NCBI GenBank assembly: GCA_963768775.1
Contig: CAVYIY010000008.1
Span: forward strand, 310,001-374,000
DNA from: FEN-33 sp963768775
Lineage (GTDB): Archaea; Thermoplasmatota; Thermoplasmata; Methanomassiliicoccales; UBA472
DNA length: 64,000 nt
Direction of reading: 5' to 3'
The translations under genes were made by a program, and so were the position numbers. Shown here piece after piece: positions 8,691 to 17,850 of this stretch (within the stretch, counting starts at the first letter, position 1; each line of letters opens with the position of its first letter). The notes below the pieces were generated by a model. It saw only the letters and a list, made by a program, of their open reading frames with translations, ran no database searches and was not told the origin of the DNA.

Positions 8691-9584
8691 TCATCGTGGG
8701 CCGTTCGGCTTCTCCGGCCTTCTCGTCCTGCCCAGGTAATGCTTCAGTCGCGGGGCGTTCTGCTCGTAATGTATCCTCATGGCCGGGAAGAAGTAGCGCG
8801 AATGCTTGATCATGACTACCGTTCCATTGGCGATCTTGCCCAACGAGGTCTTTTCCGAGCCGACCACGATGTTCTCCCGAGCTCTGATTGTTTCCAAGAA
8901 CGATTCTGGATCCTCCGCTTCCGCGCACGTGACTACGTTGCCAAGATCGCTCAGAATGTGCCCGTCCGTTCCACCGGTGAAGCATTTCTTTTCGTTCAGG
9001 GCAAGCTTCTCAGCCTTGAGGTTGAGAGTGCGGGTCATCCCACCGCAGATCACTTCGACGCCATCGAAGCGTGTCAACAGCGCCATTGGCAGGTACTCAT
9101 AGTCGATGCATTTCTGCAATCCCTTGTTGAAGAGCAGATACCCATAGGGATGTGCTGCCACGATCAGGCTGCCGTAGCCCTCGCTAGCATCAACGATCTT
9201 CTCAGTGCCGAGGTTCGTCGCTAGCCAAGGGCTCTTTCGCTTGTGCCTCTCGATGTGATGATGATAGAAATGCTTCAGGTCGCTGGGTGAATTGAAATAG
9301 ATCAGGATGTGCGGGCCGTCGGCCGCGCTGACCTCAATGCCCGGAATGATCAAAGTGTCCTTCGCGGCCTCCGAGGCATGAAGGCTTCCGCTGATCACGT
9401 TGTGGTCCGTGATGGCCAGCCCGATCCCTGCCCTTCTAGCCTTCTGAATCGCTTTGGCTACCGTCATCTGGCCATCGGAATGGTTGGTATGGAGATGCAT
9501 GTCGACGCATCGGTACCCGAGCGCTGACAGTGCATCTGGGTTCGGCCTTTCGAACCGGATTTTGTCCGCCGTCGCTATGCTCAC
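8691..9584 (-). CDS. PHP domain phosphoesterase-like protein
   Basis: The 297-residue protein has PHP-domain metal ligands in order: CVDMHLHTNHSDG at about residues 27-39, ITDHNVISG, and downstream IVAAHPYG and GGTDGH. These His/Asp residues bind two or three metal ions and catalyse phosphoester hydrolysis in the family. A C-terminal PHP-associated segment follows. Substrate unknown. The ORF begins at ATG 9584 and shares its upstream region with the divergent BASS transporter. Confidence 0.87.
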   Translation of the reverse strand: MSIATADKIRFERPNPDALSALGYRCVDMHLHTNHSDGQMTVAKAIQKARRAGIGLAITDHNVISGSLHASEAAKDTLIIPGIEVSAADGPHILIYFNSPSDLKHFYHHHIERHKRKSPWLATNLGTEKIVDASEGYGSLIVAAHPYGYLLFNKGLQKCIDYEYLPMALLTRFDGVEVICGGMTRTLNLKAEKLALNEKKCFTGGTDGHILSDLGNVVTCAEAEDPESFLETIRARENIVVGSEKTSLGKIANGTVVMIKHSRYFFPAMRIHYEQNAPRLKHYLGRTRRPEKPNGPR

Positions 9585-9706
9585 TTTTTACCAGCTTCGA
9601 AAGGTTACTAGGACAATTGTGCCGATATGAACATTCGCTTTTTTTGATTGGCCGACCCTCCTCGACTCACGAAAGCAAGAAATCACCCATTGCCATATCC
9701 TGGGCC

Positions 9707-10615
9707 GTGAGCGTGCAAGGATTCCTAGGCAACAATGCGGTCATGATGATATTGGCATTCATCACAGCCTTGCTGTTAGGCGGCTTCCCCCAGGAGGTCG
9801 TCCTCAGCAACAGCAGCATCGCCATGCTCTCATTGATGGTCATGATGTCGCTGTCCCTGACGGCGCTTCAGCTGAAAGGTCTCAAGGTGAGGAGTCACAG
9901 CAAGGCCATTCGCAACGCCTTCCTGCTCTCATTCATCCTGTCTTCGGGAATCACCATCCTCATGAGCTTCCTTTTCCAGGGGGACCTTCGCGAGGGATGG
10001 ATCATCGAGGCGGCGGTGCCCTCCGCGGTGTCCGTCGTCCCTTTCACGTACGTCTTGAAAGGTGATCTGGAGCCGACGCTGGTCTCCTCGGCCGTTCTTT
10101 ATTTCATCGCACTGGCCTTCACCCCGCTGCTCACGCTCCTCTTCCTTGGACAGCCGATAGACGAGCTGACCCTCCTGGAGTACGTCGGCGTCCTGATACT
10201 GCTGCCTCTGGCGATTTCTAGATTCATGCGACGATTCGAGATAAGCCAGGAGAACAAGACTGCTATGATCAATCTCGCCTTCTTCGTGCTCATTGTGGCG
10301 GTCGCCGGTCCCAACCGCCAGGTCTTCTTCACCGACCCGATTCTCCTTTCAGGTCTCGCTGCGGTGGCCATCGTGAGGATATTCGTCGTTGGCTTGCTTT
10401 GGAACTGGTACCTCAAGAGGAAAGGTGCTCCGCGGAAGCGGAGGGTGCCAGAGGTGCTTTTCGCAACCTACAAGAATACCGGAATGGCAGCCACACTGGC
10501 CATCGGCCTGATCGGTCCGACGGCAGCCGTGCCTGCGACGGTATGCACGCTTGTCGAGATATCGTGGCTAATATTCTTGTCGAAATACCTGTTCTCCGGC
10601 AAATCGACAAGCTGA
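9707..10615 (+). CDS. BASS family (bile acid:Na+ symporter-like) membrane transporter
   Basis: About ten hydrophobic helices fill 302 residues, with a PSAVSVVPFTYVLKGD segment in the middle and FATYKNTGMAATLAIGLIGPTAAVPATVC near the C-terminus, which match the two discontinuous-helix regions of the bile acid:sodium symporter/auxin carrier fold. The frame is open to 9530, but the first 59 codons overlap the divergent PHP gene and do not look like protein, so the GTG at 9707 (or 9713) is the likely start. Substrate unknown; related proteins move organic anions with sodium. Confidence 0.75.
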   Translation: MSVQGFLGNNAVMMILAFITALLLGGFPQEVVLSNSSIAMLSLMVMMSLSLTALQLKGLKVRSHSKAIRNAFLLSFILSSGITILMSFLFQGDLREGWIIEAAVPSAVSVVPFTYVLKGDLEPTLVSSAVLYFIALAFTPLLTLLFLGQPIDELTLLEYVGVLILLPLAISRFMRRFEISQENKTAMINLAFFVLIVAVAGPNRQVFFTDPILLSGLAAVAIVRIFVVGLLWNWYLKRKGAPRKRRVPEVLFATYKNTGMAATLAIGLIGPTAAVPATVCTLVEISWLIFLSKYLFSGKSTS

Positions 10616-10733
10616 GGGGTTCCAGAGATTGAATTGTCCCAGTCATCTCACCCGACAAAATGGGCGATCGGCATGAGATAATCGCCGATGCCGCTGTGAC
10701 CTGGAACATACGAAAATTCCTATTCGCCTTGAG

Positions 10734-10958
10734 TTAGCTTCTCTCTTTCTCTGATCCCTCTATGCAGTAGAACTCGTTCTTCAGTTTGTATTTGATGGAT
10801 ACTGGGCAGGAGGGGCAGATGCATCCCTGATTATCGACTTCGCATTCTGTCTTGCCCTCGAGGCAGAAGAGCAATTCCTCCTTCTTGGAGGAGCATTCGG
10901 AATAGGTGGGGCAACGATCGCAAGCACAATTGGGGTGATCCATCTTGCTCAATGGCAT
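10734..10958 (-). CDS. DUF2769-type small Cys-rich protein
   Basis: The 74-residue product contains eight cysteines in two similar halves: CACDRCPTYSEC, LFCLEGKTEC, then CICPSCPVSIKY and FYCIEG. The CxCxxCPxxxxC pattern matches the DUF2769 family, found mostly in methanogens and relatives. The internal duplication suggests two metal or Fe-S sites. Function is not known. Single gene, ATG at 10958. Confidence 0.75.
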   Translation of the reverse strand: MPLSKMDHPNCACDRCPTYSECSSKKEELLFCLEGKTECEVDNQGCICPSCPVSIKYKLKNEFYCIEGSEKERS

Positions 10959-11064
10959 GATATTTCACCGTCTATCAAGCACAGTGTCGTGTATAAGAAT
11001 CCTCGATTGAGGGAAAAGGCCCTTTTGGAATTGCCGAACGCCGCCTCCCGGGAGAGAAAGGCGT

Positions 11065-11553
11065 CTACGTCCCCTTCTTGGAAAGGATGTCTGCGACGAA
11101 TGCTTCCACCTTCCTTTGCCAGCCTTCCTCCAATGGACCTTTCAGATTGACGACGAAGACTTTCATGTCTGCCACCTTGATCAGCCCCTTGCCCCTCAGC
11201 AACTCATCCATGATCGGAATGCTGCGGTTCCATTTCGCCTGCTCCTCCGGGGAAGGAATCTTGCCGGTCTTCTTGTCCGGCTTTGCCTCGCCATGTGTCG
11301 CGATCAGCGCGTACTTGGTTCCTGAGGGCAGGTTGACCATCTTCAGGAAACGGCGCATGCCTCCGATTGGCTTCCCGATGCGCGCCGGGGATTCGAAAAC
11401 ATAGAGGTCGGCTAGGGGGAGCTCCTTCGGCTTGGAGCTGTCAATGTGGTGAATGTTGACCAGATGACCCTTCATCGTCATCAGCCTCTGGAATTCCTCC
11501 GCCACTTTCGCTCCATTACCATACTTCGAAGCATGATAGAGTTCGACCTTCAA
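11065..11553 (-). CDS. Flavodoxin-like protein
   Basis: The N-terminus KVELYHASKYGNGAKVAEEF fits the flavodoxin FMN phosphate-binding loop (here HASKYGNG instead of the classic TGNTE), followed by alternating strands and helices such as ADLYVFESPARIGKP and KYALIATHGEA. I chose the TTG at 11553 because GGTGAG precedes it and flavodoxins begin directly with the first beta strand; an in-frame ATG exists at 11631. Probably binds FMN and transfers electrons. It ends in TAG. Confidence 0.72.
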   Translation of the reverse strand: MKVELYHASKYGNGAKVAEEFQRLMTMKGHLVNIHHIDSSKPKELPLADLYVFESPARIGKPIGGMRRFLKMVNLPSGTKYALIATHGEAKPDKKTGKIPSPEEQAKWNRSIPIMDELLRGKGLIKVADMKVFVVNLKGPLEEGWQRKVEAFVADILSKKGT

Positions 11554-11942
11554 GGACTCACCATGCAATAATGCCCCTCGGTCGTTTATGAGCCTATTGA
11601 CGCCAATGCTACCGAGGCTCTTCTGGGTCAATCAGCCAGCTTCCAGGTCCTCAAGTGGTTTTATCTCATCGGGTGGAATCAAAACCAAGAAGCAGCAATG
11701 CTTTGATCCAAAACGGAGCCCGTCCAGAGGATTAAATCAATCGTCCCGGTTAGCACCAGCTGGAGGCGAACCTTTTTGCAATAAAATAGGAATTGCAGGG
11801 CTGTTTATGCGCAATATCAATCAGAAGAATGCTGGCATTCGGTATCCCATATGTTGATATTCTCTGGGCATTGGTCATGGTCGTATCAGGGGAGCTCAAG
11901 AACATCTTAAAACAGAACGGTGCTTTCTTTGATCGCAGTTTC
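11554..11942. other. Intergenic region, no gene seen
   Basis: About 390 bases between two minus-strand genes (310 if the flavodoxin begins at 11631). Open frames of 76-89 codons occur on both strands but lack ribosome sites or recognisable content. No RNA gene or repeat is seen. Confidence 0.45.
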
Positions 11943-12839
11943 TTAATGAAGATAATGCTCCCAGTACATCGTCCGAGCATGCGTCATCGCCACCAGATCG
12001 AAACCAGGATAACCTCCCCATTTCTCCCTCATTCGCTCCATCACTTGGCCTGCGACAGCGTCCCGGTGCCCATGGAACCAATTGTACATCATCTCGTCCT
12101 TGATGAATGGACCGATTTCAACGGAAGGTAAGATTGATAGAGTATGGCACCTCAAGTCAGCCAGGTAATCCAATACGAACTGGATATCCTCCTTGGCGCC
12201 GATGTTGCCGTGCCCGGCGGTCATGATTCTCCAGGGCAATGTTAACAATTCCTTTAGCGCCTTCTCGTAGCCGTCAATGTAGTGTCCGACGCCGAAGTTG
12301 TCGAATTCCAGCTGGCCGGGATGGATCATGTCCACGTTGTGGAGGACCCCTTCGCTCTTGATCAGGATCCAGCTATTGTCGCTCGAATGGCCTTGCTCCG
12401 GGGTGCCCATCTCGATCGTCTCGCCCTCGAATGTAAAAGCGCCCCGAGGCACCTTGACCACATCCGTGGGGATCGGCACCTTGTCACGGTACTTGTGAAT
12501 CTCCTCCAAGCAGGCGGCGCTTGCGACGATTCGTAGCGGTCTTCCAGCATCTCGCGCCTCTTTCGCAAAAACGCTCGCGTCGCCGATATGGTCATAGTGA
12601 TAGTGGCTGTAGACAACGGTCGTCACGGGAAGTGACGTGATTTCGCGTATCGCCTTCAGCACGTTATCGCCTCGACCGTATGACAGGGGGTCGATTACCA
12701 TGACTCCCTTCTCACCCACAAGAAAGGTCGACTGGTAGATTAGCGATTCGACCCAATAGGTGCGACTAGTCAGGCGCTGGAGGGTGTACGGCCTTCTCGT
12801 CCGCTGGTAGTTGCTTTCTCTGAGCTTCTGCCCAGGCAC
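11943..12839 (-). CDS. Metallo-beta-lactamase fold hydrolase
   Basis: The 298-residue protein has the MBL metal motif YSHYHYDHIGDAS near residue 80, a second ligand region with EQGHSSDNSWILI and a later TAGHGNIGAKED histidine. The order of HxHxDH, H and H residues supports a binuclear metal hydrolase fold. The substrate cannot be assigned. Overall it resembles stand-alone MBL hydrolases rather than the flavodiiron or RNase J groups. It is followed on the plus strand, divergently, by an O-methyltransferase gene. Confidence 0.85.
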   Translation of the reverse strand: MPGQKLRESNYQRTRRPYTLQRLTSRTYWVESLIYQSTFLVGEKGVMVIDPLSYGRGDNVLKAIREITSLPVTTVVYSHYHYDHIGDASVFAKEARDAGRPLRIVASAACLEEIHKYRDKVPIPTDVVKVPRGAFTFEGETIEMGTPEQGHSSDNSWILIKSEGVLHNVDMIHPGQLEFDNFGVGHYIDGYEKALKELLTLPWRIMTAGHGNIGAKEDIQFVLDYLADLRCHTLSILPSVEIGPFIKDEMMYNWFHGHRDAVAGQVMERMREKWGGYPGFDLVAMTHARTMYWEHYLH

Positions 12840-13066
12840 TATCGGGATATTGCCGGAGGCTTCGATGAGCTCGCCGGGCTTTGAGGTTTCTTTCGTGATA
12901 CCACCTCTTGGTTTTTACGCTGCAACGGCTATTTCAAGCAACGCTTCTAGGGGCGGGAGCCTCTGTTCGCGTCAATTATGTGTTGCCGTTGGGACCTCAA
13001 GGCAATCTCAAACCCATCCAAAACAAATATCACTGGGGTCGTCCCAATCATTTCCGGGGCAGTGCA

Positions 13067-13699
13067 ATGGACATCATTCAGCCTTCGCTTGACGAGTATT
13101 CTCGGACGCATTCGACCAACGTCGATAAACTATTCGAAGCTCTGCGAAAAGAGACCTACGCCGGCACAAGCCATCCGGAGATGCAGGTCGGCCCGGTGGA
13201 AGGGCGCTTCCTCAGGATGCTGGTGCTGATAACTGGCGCCCGCACCGTCCTGGAGTTCGGAACGTTCACTGGCTATTCCGCTCTGATGATGGCATCCGCC
13301 CTGCCGGAAGGCGGGGTGCTCTATACCCTGGACCGCAATGGGGTCACAAACGACATCGCTCAGAAGTATTTTGACAAGGCTTCATTCGGCGGGAAGATAA
13401 GAGCGATCTTGGGCAATGCCCGAGATACGATAAGGACCATACCTGGGCCGATCGATCTCGCATTCATCGATGCCGACAAGACCGCCTACGATTTCTACTA
13501 CGAGGAGGCGCTCAAGCGGCTCCGTCCTGGAGGCGTCGTCGCTTTGGACAACATGCTTTGGGAGGGGGAGGTGTTAGCCCCTGAGGACGACGAGGGCAAA
13601 GCGATTGACGCGCTGAACCAAAAGATCGCCCAGGATCCAAGGGTGGAAGCGGTCTTGCTCACGGTCCGTGACGGTATCATGCTCGTAAGAAAGAAATAA
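13067..13699 (+). CDS. Class I SAM-dependent O-methyltransferase (COMT/CCoAOMT-like)
   Basis: The product has the motif I glycine region VLEFGTFTGYSALMMASALP, then LYTLDRN for the acidic residue that binds the ribose of S-adenosylmethionine, and the metal-binding segment DLAFIDADKTAYDFYYEEAL followed by VALDNMLWEGEV. These are hallmarks of the cation-dependent catechol/caffeoyl-CoA O-methyltransferase family. The ATG at 13067 gives 210 residues, the family length; upstream in-frame sequence (to 12908) is not family-like. A CAAATATC sequence at 13024-13031 may be the promoter. Natural acceptor unknown. Confidence 0.87.
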   Translation: MDIIQPSLDEYSRTHSTNVDKLFEALRKETYAGTSHPEMQVGPVEGRFLRMLVLITGARTVLEFGTFTGYSALMMASALPEGGVLYTLDRNGVTNDIAQKYFDKASFGGKIRAILGNARDTIRTIPGPIDLAFIDADKTAYDFYYEEALKRLRPGGVVALDNMLWEGEVLAPEDDEGKAIDALNQKIAQDPRVEAVLLTVRDGIMLVRKK

Positions 13700-13754
13700 G
13701 CTCGGGGGCGAGGCCTCAGTTACCTAGAATAGGGAGCGAACCCTTTTTCTCTAC

Positions 13755-14792
13755 ATGAACCAAGCCCGAGGAAGCCGGTCCTCGCTATTCTTCATGGGGC
13801 CGAACCAGGTGAAGACTAGGAAGGAGCCCCTGCCAACGCCCGGACGCAATGAGGTCCTGGTGCGCTCCCAAGTCTCGGCAGTGAGTGCGGGAACGGAGAT
13901 GCTGTTATATCGTAACCAGGTGGACGATGGAATCCCCTTGGATGCCGCCCTTTCCGCACTGGGCAAGCCGTTCCGTTATCCGTTCAAGTATGGCTACGCG
14001 CTGGTGGGAACGGTGGAGAAGCTCGGCAGAGGCGTGCCCAAGGAATGGCTGGGTCGGAAGGTCTTCTGCTTCCATCCTCACGAGAGCCATTTCATCTCGC
14101 CTTTGGCAGATGTAATTCCCGTTCCGAAGGGAATGAGGGTCGAGGATGCAGTCTTCCTGCCGTTCATGGAGACCGCCCTCTGCTTTGTAATGGACGGCAG
14201 GCCGCTCGCAGGGGAAAAGGTGGTCGTGCTAGGGCAGGGGGTCATCGGCCTGCTGACCACTGCGCTCCTTTCTTCGTTCCCTCTTTCACGCCTAGTGACG
14301 CTTGATGCGATAGAATCGAGACGCCAGCGGTCATTGGTCATGGGGGCGGATCGATCGTTCGACTCCTCGATCACGCCCGCGGAGCTTCTCAGAAGGTCCG
14401 ACATGGACGATGGCAAGGCCGACCTGGTATTCGAGGTGTCGGGGAATCCCCAGGCCATCGATTTCGCTCTGGGCATCGCCGGTTTCGACGCAAGGATTGT
14501 CTTGGGGTCTTGGTACGGGAATAAGCCGTCAACTGTTCACCTGGGGCGGGAATTTCATCGCAGCCGAGTTCATTTGATCAGTAGCCAGGTCTCGACGGTG
14601 GCGCCGGCGCTCCAAGGCAGATGGAGCAAGGAAAGGAGGCTGGAGTTCACCTGGAAATTGCTGTACAAGGTGCGGCCATCCAAGCTAATCACGCACAGAT
14701 TCGGGCTCGAAGAGGCCTCGTCCGCGTATCAGTTGATTGATACCAAGAGCGAAGAGGTCGGCCAGCTCGTCTTCGTATATCATGAGAAGTGA
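13755..14792 (+). CDS. Zinc-type alcohol dehydrogenase-like (MDR) oxidoreductase
   Basis: The 345-residue protein shows the medium-chain dehydrogenase layout: an N-terminal GroES-like domain (NEVLVRSQVSAVSAGTEM, YGYALVGTVEKLG) and a Rossmann domain with VVVLGQGVIGLL and the acidic end of strand 2 at LVTLDAIESRR. The structural-zinc Cys cluster and the catalytic Cys are not evident; SAGTE replaces the usual CGTD-type zinc ligand. It lies seven bases before a PTPS gene on the same strand, which suggests joint work on a pterin or related compound. The pairing, not the sequence alone, gives the hint; the substrate is unknown. Confidence 0.8.
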   Translation: MNQARGSRSSLFFMGPNQVKTRKEPLPTPGRNEVLVRSQVSAVSAGTEMLLYRNQVDDGIPLDAALSALGKPFRYPFKYGYALVGTVEKLGRGVPKEWLGRKVFCFHPHESHFISPLADVIPVPKGMRVEDAVFLPFMETALCFVMDGRPLAGEKVVVLGQGVIGLLTTALLSSFPLSRLVTLDAIESRRQRSLVMGADRSFDSSITPAELLRRSDMDDGKADLVFEVSGNPQAIDFALGIAGFDARIVLGSWYGNKPSTVHLGREFHRSRVHLISSQVSTVAPALQGRWSKERRLEFTWKLLYKVRPSKLITHRFGLEEASSAYQLIDTKSEEVGQLVFVYHEK

Positions 14793-14798
14793 TGAGTC

Positions 14799-15167
14799 AT
14801 GTTCAGCGTGACTTTGAGCCGGCTATTAGCCTCCAAGCATTTCTTTCCTGATCTGGAAGGCTCGGAGCGAGTGGTGCACGCTCACCGATACCGAGTGGAG
14901 GTGACCCTGATGGGAGATCATCTGGACAATTGCGGATTCTTGGTGAACGTGGACATCGTCGCCGCTTTCTTGGAGGGGACTCTCCAGCGATTCGAGGGCA
15001 AGCTCCTCAATCGGATGAAGGAGTTCCGCCAGACCCCGCCGTCGATGGAGAACCTGGCCAAGGTCATCTGGTCAAAGCTGGCCAAGGACCTCGACCGGTC
15101 GTGCGCCGAACGAATCAAGGTCACGATCTGGGAAGCGGATGATGTTTGCGCATCGTTCGAGCAATGA
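14799..15167 (+). CDS. 6-pyruvoyl-tetrahydropterin synthase family protein, Glu-type (PTPS-III-like)
   Basis: The 122-residue protein has the zinc histidines of the PTPS/QueD family: KHFF near residue 14 and HAHRY near residue 32, plus the PSMENLAKVIW segment and a C-terminal TIWEADDV strand carrying the pterin-anchoring Glu. The catalytic Cys of QueD and classical PTPS (C-x3-HGH) is replaced by Glu: the sequence reads ERVVHAH, that is E-x3-HAH. This is the signature of PTPS-III proteins, which cleave dihydroneopterin derivatives to 6-hydroxymethyl-dihydropterin and replace FolB in folate or methanopterin synthesis. Assignment as PTPS-III is inference from this residue. Confidence 0.75.
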   Translation: MFSVTLSRLLASKHFFPDLEGSERVVHAHRYRVEVTLMGDHLDNCGFLVNVDIVAAFLEGTLQRFEGKLLNRMKEFRQTPPSMENLAKVIWSKLAKDLDRSCAERIKVTIWEADDVCASFEQ

Positions 15168-15196
15168 CCCCGGACCATTGAGAGCAAGCTCCAATC

Positions 15197-15988
15197 TCAC
15201 TTCGTCAACGCTCTCCTGAACATGGCGGTGGTCGCTGACAGCGTGATCGCTCCAACGAGCAATATCATCAGGAATGCCTGCCCGATCAGGGTCCAATCGT
15301 ACCCTGATATGATCAGGCTGCGCACCGCGTCGGCCACATACGACACCGGGTTGTAGGTGGCGAATGTCTGCACCCAGGGGGCGAGCAGCTGCTTGGGCAT
15401 GACCGCGGTCGACAGGAAGAGCATCGGGAACACGAACATGATGGATATGACCAGCGTCGATTCCGAGTTCTTGGTCGCCAAGGCGACGAAGGTTGAGATG
15501 CCCGACCAGGCGATCCCGAAGAACATCGCCAATATCAGGATGAGAGCGATCCCGGGCAATCCGGTGGCGACGTCGACCCCGAGCGCATAGCCCAGGACGA
15601 TGATGATCCCCACCTGCAGAACGATGCGGAAGCCATCGCTGAAGACCTTGCCCATCAGGATCGACGAGCGCCGGACTGGCGTGACCCTCATCTTGTCGAG
15701 ATAACCCGATTCCACATCATCCACCATGCCAAGACCGCTTTGCAGCGCCGATGATAGGACGGTCTGGACGATGACCGCGGCGCTGAAGAACGTGAGGTAC
15801 GAGCTGGTCCCGGTATACTGCTTGAAAAGAGGGATGTTCGCCACTGCCTGGAAAGCCTGGGTGAAGAGGAGGAACCAGATGAGCGGCTGGATCATGGAGA
15901 AGGTGAGGTTGGTCGGGCGCCTGACCAGCTTCCTGACCCAGCGCGTGAAGATACCGCTGATCTCCATGGGGAACTCCAATTTCATCAT
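15197..15988 (-). CDS. ABC-2 type exporter permease (DrrB-like)
   Basis: The 263-residue protein has six hydrophobic segments and the ABC-2 signature region around RVTPVRRSSILMGKVFSDG and PVSYVADAVRSLIISG. These match the permease partner of daunorubicin-resistance-type ATP-driven exporters. The gene starts one base after the TAG of the ATPase gene at 15990, so the two are translationally linked. Substrate unknown; lipids, drugs or peptides are possible. Confidence 0.87.
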   Translation of the reverse strand: MMKLEFPMEISGIFTRWVRKLVRRPTNLTFSMIQPLIWFLLFTQAFQAVANIPLFKQYTGTSSYLTFFSAAVIVQTVLSSALQSGLGMVDDVESGYLDKMRVTPVRRSSILMGKVFSDGFRIVLQVGIIIVLGYALGVDVATGLPGIALILILAMFFGIAWSGISTFVALATKNSESTLVISIMFVFPMLFLSTAVMPKQLLAPWVQTFATYNPVSYVADAVRSLIISGYDWTLIGQAFLMILLVGAITLSATTAMFRRALTK

Positions 15989-15989
15989 T

Positions 15990-17012
15990 CTAGCGCCTCC
16001 TGGTCCGGAAGCCCACCTTGGCCGGCATCTTCACCAGCTCGGTGCGCAGCTGCTTCCCGGTGAACCTGATGAACACGTCGTCGAGCGACGGCTTCGACAG
16101 GGTGAGGTTCTCGATCTCCAGGTGCGCGCTGTCCAGGGCCCTCACGATCAACGGGACGAGATTGCTACCGTTCTCGGTGTACAGCGCGACACCCTCCGCA
16201 CAGTCCGCACCGCCCTTGCTGCAGTCTCGCGCGTCCTTTACGCCTTCCAGTGACGAAACGATCTCGACCGCTCTCTTCGTCACGCTCGGATCGGCATCTC
16301 CGACCACTCGGAACTTGATCAGGTCCGCCCCGATCTGCGCCTTGAGCTTGGCCGGCTCCCCCTCCGCGACGATCTTCCCGTTATCGATGATGCAGAGGCG
16401 TTGCGCCAGCTGATCCGCTTCCTCCATGTACTGGGTGGTGAGGAAGATGGTCGTCCCCTTGTTGTTCAGCTCCCGGATGTATTCCCATATCGCCCTGCGG
16501 CTCTGAGGATCTAGCCCGGTCGTCGGCTCATCCAGAAACAATATCTCTGGGTCGGAGACCAATGCGGTTGCGAGATCCAGTCTTCGCTTCATGCCGCCAG
16601 AGTAGGTGCCGGCCCTTCGATCGGCCGCGTCCCTGAGCCCGACCATTATTATCAATTCTTCAACCTTGGCCTTCGCCTTTTCTTTGGGGATGTGATGGAA
16701 GCGGCATTGAAGGTAGATGTTCTCCCTGCCGGTGAGGTCCGTGTCGACGCCGACCTCCTGCGACGCGTAGCCGATTATCCTTCTAATCTCGCGAGCGTCC
16801 ATTTCCAGGTCGAGACCCTTGACCGTAACCGTCCCGGAAGTCTTCCTGAGAAGGGTGGTGAGGACCTTGATCGCAGTGCTCTTCCCCGCACCATTGGGCC
16901 CGAGGAACCCGAATATCTCCCCCTTCTCCACTGCGAACGAGATATTGTCGACGGCCCGGATGTCGGGCTCATAGACCTTGACGAGATTGTCTACGGTAAT
17001 TATGCTGGTCAT
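15990..17012 (-). CDS. ABC transporter ATP-binding protein (DrrA-like)
   Basis: The 340-residue ATPase has Walker A (FLGPNGAGKST), the signature YSGGMKRRLDLA, Walker B (ILFLDEPTTGLD) and a switch region FLTTQYMEEADQL. A C-terminal extension of about 100 residues after the nucleotide-binding domain, ending in SLDDVFIRFTG, is typical of DrrA-type exporters. It pairs with the permease immediately downstream. The gene ends in TAG, one base before the permease ATG, which shows that TAG works as a stop codon here. Confidence 0.9.
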   Translation of the reverse strand: MTSIITVDNLVKVYEPDIRAVDNISFAVEKGEIFGFLGPNGAGKSTAIKVLTTLLRKTSGTVTVKGLDLEMDAREIRRIIGYASQEVGVDTDLTGRENIYLQCRFHHIPKEKAKAKVEELIIMVGLRDAADRRAGTYSGGMKRRLDLATALVSDPEILFLDEPTTGLDPQSRRAIWEYIRELNNKGTTIFLTTQYMEEADQLAQRLCIIDNGKIVAEGEPAKLKAQIGADLIKFRVVGDADPSVTKRAVEIVSSLEGVKDARDCSKGGADCAEGVALYTENGSNLVPLIVRALDSAHLEIENLTLSKPSLDDVFIRFTGKQLRTELVKMPAKVGFRTRRR

Positions 17013-17183
17013 GACATCAGTACACTAGTTTTGCTCTCGATCAGTCTTAATTCGTTCGGGTCGGTATAAGAAGATGTCTCTTCTTCTTGACGTCTCACGA
17101 ATTGTCGAGAGCGAGCATCATCTCAACAAGCATCCCAAACTAGTTAGGCAAGAAGGAATGGTCTTCTCAATCAGTTGACCGAA

Positions 17184-17825
17184 ATGAGCAATGGCAAGCC
17201 TGCCAGGAAGAAGTCCAATCTTGATAGCCTGTTAGTCGGCGTTGTCCTTCTAGCAGTGCTGGGGGTGATCATCGCGACCGTGTTGCTCTCCTCGCCTGGC
17301 CTCTTCAATCCCTCGTACCGGGGGTGCTGGCTGACTCCATCCAATATCGATGAGAATAACCCGGCCTCCCTGAACACGTCGCTGACGTTGCACATCGCCA
17401 ACAAAAGGCCAGTGTTCGGGTCAGGTGAGATTGTGAGGGTAACGATCACGGACGTGATCAGAGGGAACGCCGCTCTGCTGGTAATACAAAACAATGGTCA
17501 TGGCATGGCCGATCCAGGCGTGGGCAAGGAGTTCTTGATCGTCCAAGTTCGGTTCGAGAATCTATACCCTCTTGGGAGAGGGAGCAGCATAGCTGATCCT
17601 TACGCTAGCATGAACGTGCTCCAATCGGACAATCGCTCGGCGGCGAAGGACATCAATGATACCGTCTCCCCCGGGTTCCCCTCGGCCGGGACCATCGCCC
17701 CCGGGGGGAGCGTCGAAGGCCACTTGACCTTCATCATTGACGCCGGGGATCCGACGCCAAGGTTCTCCTACGATCCGGTGGGTCTGGGCGGTCAGTGTCC
17801 GACGTTCTGGTTCGCCTTGTATTGA
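17184..17825 (+). CDS. N-terminally anchored extracytoplasmic protein, DUF4352-like
   Basis: The 213-residue product has a basic N-terminus (NGKPARKKSN), one hydrophobic helix at about residues 15-37, and a soluble beta-rich domain. The pattern VGKEFLIVQVRFENLYP...SIADPYASMNVLQSDN and APGGSVEGHLTFIID resembles DUF4352 (telokin-like Ig fold) surface proteins. I chose ATG 17184 over the in-frame TTG at 17175. It converges on the response regulator gene. The function is likely a surface binding role; the family call is tentative. Confidence 0.65.
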   Translation: MSNGKPARKKSNLDSLLVGVVLLAVLGVIIATVLLSSPGLFNPSYRGCWLTPSNIDENNPASLNTSLTLHIANKRPVFGSGEIVRVTITDVIRGNAALLVIQNNGHGMADPGVGKEFLIVQVRFENLYPLGRGSSIADPYASMNVLQSDNRSAAKDINDTVSPGFPSAGTIAPGGSVEGHLTFIIDAGDPTPRFSYDPVGLGGQCPTFWFALY

Positions 17826-17850
17826 CGAAAACGGGAAGGCTTTTTCCGCA

